NCBI GenBank assembly: GCA_002338885.1 | Contig: DDJI01000042.1 | Coordinates: 1-11,661 of the forward strand | Direction of reading: 5' to 3' | DNA from: Ruminococcus sp. UBA1828 | GTDB lineage: Bacteria > Bacillota > Clostridia > Oscillospirales > Ruminococcaceae | DNA length: 11,661 bases | In this document: in pieces, positions 7,231-11,661 of the stretch | Layout: the number at the start of each line of letters is the position of its first letter | Position numbering within the stretch: the stretch's first letter is position 1 | Position numbers and translations under genes: made by a program | Notes under the pieces: model-generated | What the model was told of the DNA's origin: nothing | Seen by the model: only the letters and a program-made list of their open reading frames with translations | The model's database searches: none

Positions 7231-7284
7231 GCAAAAAATGCATTCAAAAACAATATCTTTGGCTCAATCAATAAACCGCAGATA

Positions 7285-7317
7285 GAATTAGATATCGCCG
7301 AGGGCGATATCTAATTC
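7285..7317. repeat. Perfect 15+3+15 palindrome
   Basis: GAATTAGATATCGCC (7285-7299), the loop GAG, and GGCGATATCTAATTC (7303-7317) form a perfect inverted repeat with no mismatch. It lies 64 bases beyond the spo0A stop. Neither strand has a T-run after it, so it is not a typical intrinsic terminator, although it could protect the 3' end of spo0A mRNA. A stem this perfect in non-coding DNA suggests a short palindromic repetitive element. Confidence 0.8.
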
Positions 7318-7380
7318 GAGGGAAACAATTATGAAAAGTTATATTTGATTCGGGAGGAAAAAATCATCTATAGCCCGCCG

Positions 7381-8166
7381 TCAAACCGGAACGGTGTTTT
7401 TGTATCTGAGCTTTATTTTGTCCACTATCAAAGCTATGAACTCGGAATTGGTGGGCTTGCCCTTGCCGGTGTTGACCGTATATCCGAAAAATGAGTTGAG
7501 AGTGTCCACGTCCCCGCGGTCCCACGCTATTTCTATGGCATGGCGTATTGCCCTTTCGACCCTTGAGGGGGTTGTGCCGTACTCCTTTGCAACGGTGGGA
7601 TACATGAGCTTTGTCACGCTTTCGAGCATTTCGGGGTCTTTTATGGAGTGCATAATTGCGTTTCTTAAGTAGTGATAGCCTTTTATGTGCGCCGGCACGC
7701 CGAGCTGGTGTATCATCTCCGTCACGACCACCTCCATGTCCGGCGCGGGCTGCCTTACGGCGGTGAGAGCGCCCGCATCCTTTCCCATAACGTCATAGCC
7801 CATGATCTGATTTATTCTGTCGCCGAGCATGTGGTAATCAAACGGCCTGACGATGTAGTACGCCGCGCCCTCCTGCATGACCTGACGCAGGGCAAACTCG
7901 TTGTCGCAAGGGGCGGTGATTATAAACGCCGGATGCCTTTGCATGCTCCTGTTCACACGCTTCATCAGCTCTATCGCGTCGAGCTTCGGCATCCACAGAT
8001 CCGTGACCACCACGTCGGGGACTTCGTCCGTCACCGCCTCAAGTATCATTTCGCCGTCCTTAGGCCTCAAAATACAGAAAAATCCCATCTCCCTCAAAAC
8101 CTGTGCGCATCTGAGGCCGTATTCCTCGCTGTCGTCGCCTATTAAAACCTTGAGCTTCTTTGCCAT
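7381..8166 (-). CDS. spo0A: Sporulation master regulator Spo0A
   Basis: This is the response regulator that, once phosphorylated, starts endospore formation by binding 0A boxes. It is 261 aa, near the family's roughly 265. The receiver domain (about 4-125) has the acidic pair Asp11-Asp12, the phospho-acceptor Asp56 in VVVTDLWMP, and Thr84 in FIITAP. The effector domain (about 145-261) is highly characteristic: IHQLGVPAHIKGYHYLR, VTKLMYPTVAKEYGTTPSRVERAIRHAIEIAW (DNA-recognition helix), and FGYTVNTGKGKPTNSEFIALIVDKI. Oddly, the usual invariant receiver Lys is Arg106 (YYIVRPFD, codon AGG). The ATG at 8166 follows AAGGAG at good spacing. The gene has its own promoter and a leader of about 90 nt. 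In many relatives spoIVB lies directly upstream; here a terminator and an unrelated gene do. Confidence 0.98.
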   Translation of the reverse strand: MAKKLKVLIGDDSEEYGLRCAQVLREMGFFCILRPKDGEMILEAVTDEVPDVVVTDLWMPKLDAIELMKRVNRSMQRHPAFIITAPCDNEFALRQVMQEGAAYYIVRPFDYHMLGDRINQIMGYDVMGKDAGALTAVRQPAPDMEVVVTEMIHQLGVPAHIKGYHYLRNAIMHSIKDPEMLESVTKLMYPTVAKEYGTTPSRVERAIRHAIEIAWDRGDVDTLNSFFGYTVNTGKGKPTNSEFIALIVDKIKLRYKNTVPV

Positions 8167-8260
8167 GTCTTATTTCTCCTTATCTTTTATTCTGTCAATA
8201 TCAAAAGTCGTTTTCATCGTTTCGATGTTTTATTAACCTTTTCCATATATTAACATAATA

Positions 8261-8289
8261 ATTATAGATTATCAAGCAAAAATTTACAA
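8261..8289 (-). promoter_or_regulatory. Likely sigma-A promoter of spo0A
   Basis: The minus strand has TTGTAA (8289-8284), 17 bases, then TATAAT (8266-8261). The -10 is perfect and the -35 matches at four of six bases. Transcription would start near 8254, about 88 bases before the start codon. A sigma-H type promoter, known for spo0A in Bacillus, could not be convincingly placed. Confidence 0.65.
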
Positions 8290-8360
8290 TTTGTATAACT
8301 GCACAAGTTTGTTGATCTTTTTTCGTCGGCGGAGGGTCGAGCGGCGTCGAACGATGCGGC

Positions 8361-8397
8361 AAAAAAGCAGGCTTTCCTGTTTTCAAGGAAAGCCTGC
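8361..8397 (-). terminator. Intrinsic terminator after the ACT/UPF0210 operon
   Basis: GCAGGCTTTCCT (8397-8386 on the minus strand) and AGGAAAGCCTGC (8378-8367) form a perfect 12 bp stem with a 7-base loop, followed by TTTTTT (8366-8361). It lies 21 bases after the stop codon and isolates spo0A from transcription coming from upstream. Confidence 0.93.
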
Positions 8398-8417
8398 GCA
8401 GATGCAAAGGTATGTAT

Positions 8418-9773
8418 TCAGTTTTTGAGGCTGTGAAGGGGTGCGGGGATCTGTCCGCCGCGGTTTATAAACTTTGAGGGCGACATGGTGTTCACCTTCA
8501 TGACGGGGCCGCATCCGAAAAGTCCGCCCCAGTCAAGCTCTTCGCCGACATCCTTGCCGATTGCGGGAATGATTCTCACGGCGGTCGTCTTGGAGTTCAC
8601 CATGCCGATTGCCGCCTCGTCGGCGATTATGGCTGCTATGGTGTCGGCGGTTGTGTCTCCGGGCACGACTATCATGTCAAGTCCCACCGAGCATACTGCC
8701 GTCATCGCCTCGAGCTTTTCTATGGTCAAGGAACCGCTCTTTGCGGCGGCTATCATGCCCGAGTCCTCCGAAACGGGTATGAACGCTCCCGAAAGTCCTC
8801 CGACCGACGAGCACGCCATAACTCCGCCCTTCTTTACCGCATCGTTTAGAAGCGCCAGGGTTGCGGTTGTTCCGGGTGCGCCGCACTGCTCAAGTCCTAT
8901 TTCCTCTAAGATATGCGCAACGCTGTCGCCGACCTGCGGCGTGGGTGCGAGTGAGAGGTCAACTATGCCGAACGGCACTCCGAGCCTTTCGGACGCGGTA
9001 ACTCCGACGAGCTGTCCCACTCTTGTTATCTTATATGCGATTGTTTTGATTATGTTTGAAACCTCGTTTATGTTTGCTCCGGGGTTTTTGGCAAGCGCAG
9101 ACCTGACCACGCCGGGTCCTGAAACTCCGACGTTTATTATGCAGTCCGGCTCTCCCACGCCGTGATACGCTCCCGCCATAAACGGGTTGTCATCCACGGA
9201 GTTGCAGAACACCACGAGCTTAGCCGCGCCAAAGCATGCGCTGTCTACGGTTTGCTCCGCCGTGGCACGGACGATTCCGCCCATCAGCTTGCATGCGTCG
9301 AGGTTTATTCCCGCCTTCGTCGAGCCTACGTTTACCGACGAGCAGACCTTTTTAGTTATTTTAAGCGCCTGTGGTATCGACTGAATAAGCTCCATGTCTC
9401 CCGCCGAAAATCCCTTCTGCACAAGCGCAGAGTATCCGCCTATGAGGTCTACGCCGACCGCCTGAGCCGCCTTGTCCATGGTGACGGCAAACTTCACCGG
9501 ACTTTGCTTGCATGCGGCGGAAATCATGGCTATCGGGGTTACGGATATTCTCTTATTTATTATAGGTATGCCGTATTCCTTTTCTATCTCTTCGCCAACC
9601 CTCACAAGGTCCTTGGCGCAGCGGGTTATTTTGTCGTAAACCTTTTTGCACGCCTTGTCTATGTCCGAATCAATACAGTCGAGCAGCGATATTCCCATTG
9701 TGATGGTTCTTATATCCAGACACTCGTCCTGTATCATGCGGATGGTTTCCAATATGTCGCTGAGATTTATCAT
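8418..9773 (-). CDS. UPF0210 (DUF711, PFL-like) family protein
   Basis: This 451 aa protein matches the UPF0210/DUF711 family, whose fold resembles the pyruvate formate-lyase barrel but whose function is not established. Recognisable stretches are [28 protein letters not shown] at the N-terminus, [12 protein letters not shown], a central GPGVVRSAL, a glycine/serine-rich [18 protein letters not shown], and the family-typical end [17 protein letters not shown]. The length is normal and the frame is intact, with no signal peptide or membrane segment, so it is probably cytosolic. The ATG at 9773 has AAGGAG eight bases upstream. It follows the ACT-domain gene by 15 bp; this pair is conserved across many Firmicutes, including streptococci, and the ACT protein is presumably its ligand sensor or partner. 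I assign no reaction. A strong terminator follows. Confidence 0.93.
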   Translation of the reverse strand: MINLSDILETIRMIQDECLDIRTITMGISLLDCIDSDIDKACKKVYDKITRCAKDLVRVGEEIEKEYGIPIINKRISVTPIAMISAACKQSPVKFAVTMDKAAQAVGVDLIGGYSALVQKGFSAGDMELIQSIPQALKITKKVCSSVNVGSTKAGINLDACKLMGGIVRATAEQTVDSACFGAAKLVVFCNSVDDNPFMAGAYHGVGEPDCIINVGVSGPGVVRSALAKNPGANINEVSNIIKTIAYKITRVGQLVGVTASERLGVPFGIVDLSLAPTPQVGDSVAHILEEIGLEQCGAPGTTATLALLNDAVKKGGVMACSSVGGLSGAFIPVSEDSGMIAAAKSGSLTIEKLEAMTAVCSVGLDMIVVPGDTTADTIAAIIADEAAIGMVNSKTTAVRIIPAIGKDVGEELDWGGLFGCGPVMKVNTMSPSKFINRGGQIPAPLHSLKN

Positions 9774-9788
9774 CTTTGCCCGCTCCTT

Positions 9789-10058
9789 TTAAATGTGATG
9801 CATGGTGTTGAATATGTCCTCGTGCATGACAAAAATAGACAGTCCCATCGACTTGCCAAGCTCGGACATTTTATCCGAAAGCTCGCTCAGCGGTATGCTG
9901 AGTTTTGAGATATCGACAAGCATGACCATTGCGAAAACATCCTGCAAAACAGACTGAGTTACCTCCGTGACGTTTGCGTTATACTGTGCGCACATTGACG
10001 ACACCTTAGCAAGTATGCCGACCGCGTCCTTTCCTATAACCGATATAACAGCCTTCAT
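9789..10058 (-). CDS. Small ACT-domain protein (UPF0237 family)
   Basis: This 89 aa protein is a single ACT domain, a fold that usually binds amino acids or similar small ligands and often forms dimers. It begins MKAVISVIGKDAVGILAKVSSMCAQYNANV, where GKDAVGI is the typical turn of ACT domains, followed by QSVLQDVFAMVMLVDIS as central strands. It has no other domain and no export signal. It matches the UPF0237 type that lies next to UPF0210 genes, here 15 bp ahead of one, so the two probably act together. GGGAGG lies upstream with a rather long spacing of about 11 bases. It is the first gene after its own promoter. It resembles the ACT part of glycine cleavage regulators (GcvR), but with one domain only I would not call it GcvR. 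The ligand is unknown. Confidence 0.92.
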   Translation of the reverse strand: MKAVISVIGKDAVGILAKVSSMCAQYNANVTEVTQSVLQDVFAMVMLVDISKLSIPLSELSDKMSELGKSMGLSIFVMHEDIFNTMHHI

Positions 10059-10107
10059 TTACAACCAATCCTCCCGATACAATTGAATCTGCAAAAGTAT
10101 TGTAGCT

Positions 10108-10136
10108 ATTGTATCACAGTTTTTACGCTTTGCCAA
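10108..10136 (-). promoter_or_regulatory. Sigma-A promoter of the ACT-UPF0210 operon
   Basis: The minus strand shows TTGGCA (10136-10131), 17 bases, then TACAAT (10113-10108) with a TGn extension before the -10. Both boxes miss consensus by one base. The start would be near 10101, giving a leader of about 43 nt. Its presence suggests the pair is expressed in growing cells, independently of spoIIP. Confidence 0.8.
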
Positions 10137-10156
10137 GGGATAAAATGCATGCCCAA

Positions 10157-11371
10157 TCATTTTGCATAGCTCAAAAGCAGCTCCGCCAAGCTCATGCCGA
10201 GAAGCTTTCCGCTGTACATCGCCTCTTCAAGGGAGTTAGAGCTTGAGCCCATCTCCAAAAGTATAGACGCGGGGGTCAGCTCCTGGTTGTAGTTTCTCTC
10301 GGCGAAGAGTATGGGTCTTGTAAAGCCGGGGTAGTCCGATTCAAGCTTTGATTGAAGCTTTGTCGCAAACCTGAGGTTGTATCGATACTGCGGCACATTC
10401 ATGCAGCCGCATATTATCATGACCTGCGCCGCCTCCTTTCCGTCGATTTCGCAGACCGGCGCGTATCTTACGCCGTCCGATTCTATGGCGTCTCTGTGCA
10501 CGTCGAGCACCACCTTTATCGACGGATACTCGCTCAAAAGCTCCTCTACCCTCTCGCTGCTTCGGTCGTACGCTCCGGTGTATTTTGGGTAGTCGTGGAC
10601 GGTGGTGTCGTGGATTACGCCTATTCCCGCCGCCTCAAGCTGAGCGGCTATCTCTTCGCCCACGGCGCACACTGTCTTGTCAAGCTCGGTCGTGCGGGAG
10701 GAAAACTCGCTGTCGTATCTGTCACGGGCGCAAGGCTCGTAGCACTCGGTTGTGTGGGTGTGCATTATCAGCACCTGCGGCTCGCCGTTCAGCTCTATTT
10801 CAAGGTACGGCTCTATTTCCGCCTGCTCCAAAAGGTAGTCTGTATCCTTGTCGGCGCTGTTTCTGAGCATGCCGCCGCCCGGGAGGTTTACAAACGTAGA
10901 GGACTCCTCATAAGAATAGGTCTTTCTTATTATCTGCCCGCCGTCCGATGAAAGCTCGTCGGGATAGGGCAGCTCCTCCGAAAGCGGCTCGTTTTCATCC
11001 TCCGGCTCCTCTGTCTCCTGCGGCGCCTCCTCAAGCCCCCAGCCGAGGCCGTTTGTTATCTGCATGAGCTTGCCGGAAAGATAGGAGTGAGAACCGGAGC
11101 CTGAGGTGTTTATTGTCTGATTGGCGGTTGCCTGATCGGGTGAGTCATGCTGCGCGGAGTTATCCTCCGGAGCGCTTATCCCCGCGGAGGCGTATGTAAG
11201 CCTTTCAAAGAACCCGTAAGGGCTGTCCGCACCCACAAAAAACGCCGCCGCTGCCACTGCGCTGAACGTGGCGAGCGCAAAAATTCCGCCCGCCAAAAAC
11301 TCCGTGAGGCTTTTTCTCATGTTTGGCGCGCCGCCTGTGCCGTGCGGTGTGTGCAATTCTGAATCTTTCAC
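10157..11371 (-). CDS. spoIIP: Stage II sporulation protein P, engulfment peptidoglycan hydrolase
   Basis: SpoIIP is the membrane-anchored amidase/endopeptidase that works with SpoIID and SpoIIM to remove septal peptidoglycan so the mother cell can engulf the forespore. The 404 aa product has a short basic start, one membrane segment at about 25-48 (FLAGGIFALATF...), an acidic, low-complexity linker (about 65-180), and a C-terminal amidase_3-like domain (about 185-400). Zinc/active-site candidates are His204 and His206 in LIMHTHTTE, His292 in VLDVHRDA, and Glu373 in ILLEMGSSSN. HDTTVHDYPKYTGAYDRS is a family hallmark. The start is a GTG at 11371 with GAGAGG ten bases upstream; an internal ATG at codon 18 lacks a ribosome site. 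The usual upstream partner gpr is absent; a divergent lipoprotein gene lies there. No clear terminator follows before the next promoter. Confidence 0.95.
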   Translation of the reverse strand: MKDSELHTPHGTGGAPNMRKSLTEFLAGGIFALATFSAVAAAAFFVGADSPYGFFERLTYASAGISAPEDNSAQHDSPDQATANQTINTSGSGSHSYLSGKLMQITNGLGWGLEEAPQETEEPEDENEPLSEELPYPDELSSDGGQIIRKTYSYEESSTFVNLPGGGMLRNSADKDTDYLLEQAEIEPYLEIELNGEPQVLIMHTHTTECYEPCARDRYDSEFSSRTTELDKTVCAVGEEIAAQLEAAGIGVIHDTTVHDYPKYTGAYDRSSERVEELLSEYPSIKVVLDVHRDAIESDGVRYAPVCEIDGKEAAQVMIICGCMNVPQYRYNLRFATKLQSKLESDYPGFTRPILFAERNYNQELTPASILLEMGSSSNSLEEAMYSGKLLGMSLAELLLSYAK

Positions 11372-11425
11372 TTAAAACCATCCTCTCTGTAATCCATATG
11401 TAAGCGGTTTGTAATATATGAAATG

Positions 11426-11454
11426 TAGACATTCAAGGCGCCGTGTGCTAAAAT
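11426..11454 (+). promoter_or_regulatory. Promoter of the rightward lipoprotein gene
   Basis: TAGACA (11426-11431), 17 bases, then TAAAAT (11449-11454) with TGC just before the -10 (extended -10). Each box misses consensus by one base. It lies about 43 bases before the ATG at 11497, in the region shared with the divergent spoIIP gene. Confidence 0.65.
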
Positions 11455-11496
11455 GAAATAAGCAGAAATACTATATAGAGAGGTACATAAGCGCTC

Positions 11497-11661
11497 ATGT
11501 GTAACAAGCATAACCCCATCAAAAGAAAACTTTATTTGATTATTTCGCTCTGCGCATGCGCTGCAATCTGGTTTACCGGATGCGCAAACATCGTCCCCGC
11601 AGACTCTGATATTTCCGATATGACAATCACAACTGCCGAGCCGTCCGAAACAGCTCCCGCG
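11497..11661 (+). CDS. Putative lipoprotein, N-terminal part (cut by window edge)
   Basis: An open frame of 55 codons runs off the right edge, the only gene on the plus strand. It begins MCNKHNPIKRKLYLIISLC: a basic stretch (Lys4, Lys10, Arg11, Lys12) followed by a hydrophobic core and the lipobox FTGC, so Cys29 should be the lipidated residue of an exported lipoprotein. After it comes a Ser/Thr/Pro/Asp-rich linker (DSDISDMTITTAEPSETAPA), typical of cell-surface lipoproteins before their folded domain. An in-frame TAA at 11488 means the ATG cannot be much further upstream. AGAGAGG lies about 13 bases upstream, a little far. A matching promoter is present. The functional domain lies outside the window, so no function can be given. 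Confidence 0.75.
   Translation, partial: MCNKHNPIKRKLYLIISLCACAAIWFTGCANIVPADSDISDMTITTAEPSETAPA

Larger units (their letters stand above)
7044..7380. other. 337 bp gene-free spacer between spo0A and adhE
   Basis: I found no convincing gene in either strand. Reading frames are very short; an ATG at 7331 on the plus strand is followed by a stop after five codons. The stretch is A+T-richer than its surroundings and contains the two inverted repeats listed separately (7191-7230 and 7285-7317). Just after the spo0A stop there is no stem followed by a T-run, so how spo0A transcription ends is not clear. A plus-strand TATAAT at 7130-7135 lacks a good -35. Confidence 0.6.

Noticed and set aside
9162..9908. 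Plus-strand open frame of 248 codons opposite the UPF0210 and ACT genes
   Set aside because: It spans two well-supported genes on the other strand, and its translation is rich in Arg, His and Tyr with no domain. It is an antisense shadow.
10137..10156. Terminator between spoIIP and the ACT gene
   Set aside because: AAAATG and CATTTT can pair near the spoIIP stop, but the stem is short, A/T-only at its base, has a long loop and no proper T-run.
11392..11421. Sigma-E-like promoter for spoIIP (TCATATA, about 14 bases, CATATGGA)
   Set aside because: SpoIIP is sigma-E controlled in Bacillus and the boxes look partly right, but the start would fall within the ribosome binding site, and the -10 matches CATACAAT poorly.

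Overview
The window looks like chromosomal DNA of an anaerobic, endospore-forming member of the Clostridia (Bacillota). Two sporulation genes (spo0A and spoIIP), a full-length fermentative AdhE and a class 1B dihydroorotate dehydrogenase pair (PyrD plus PyrK) point there. Ribosome binding sites are strong AGGAGG types, and base composition is middling by eye. I cannot name the genus. All genes read leftward (minus strand) except a partial lipoprotein gene at the right edge. Every complete reading frame is intact. I see no tRNA, rRNA, CRISPR array or transposase.

Left block (1-3323): a pyrimidine biosynthesis operon in the order pyrC-pyrK-pyrD-pyrF. Junctions are tight or overlapping, and pyrF is cut by the window edge. 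A near-consensus promoter (TTGACA, 17 bp, TATACT) precedes a leader of about 195 nt. That leader ends in an intrinsic terminator 38 bases before the pyrC start codon, with a competing upstream stem, so the operon is probably controlled by transcription attenuation. I could not find a PyrR-type binding loop in it.

Middle block (3359-7043): adhE, then 19 bp later an uncharacterised phosphotransferase of the aminoglycoside phosphotransferase/choline kinase fold with its catalytic residues intact, then a strong terminator. The adhE leader (about 140 nt) contains one stable hairpin and a second site where one segment can pair with either of two repeats. The stretch 7044-7380, between spo0A and adhE, has no gene but holds two striking inverted repeats, one of them a perfect 15+3+15 palindrome.

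Right block (7381-11661): spo0A (sporulation master regulator, own promoter), then upstream of it a conserved ACT-domain/UPF0210 (DUF711) pair with its own promoter and terminator, then spoIIP (engulfment peptidoglycan hydrolase). Divergent from spoIIP, a truncated lipoprotein gene runs off the right end. spo0A lacks spoIVB and spoIIP lacks gpr as immediate neighbours, unlike the common arrangement.

Nothing here is clearly a new multi-gene system. The most promising leads are the kinase tied to adhE, the pyr and adhE leader RNAs, the palindromes at 7191-7317, and an Arg in place of the near-invariant Lys of the Spo0A receiver domain.
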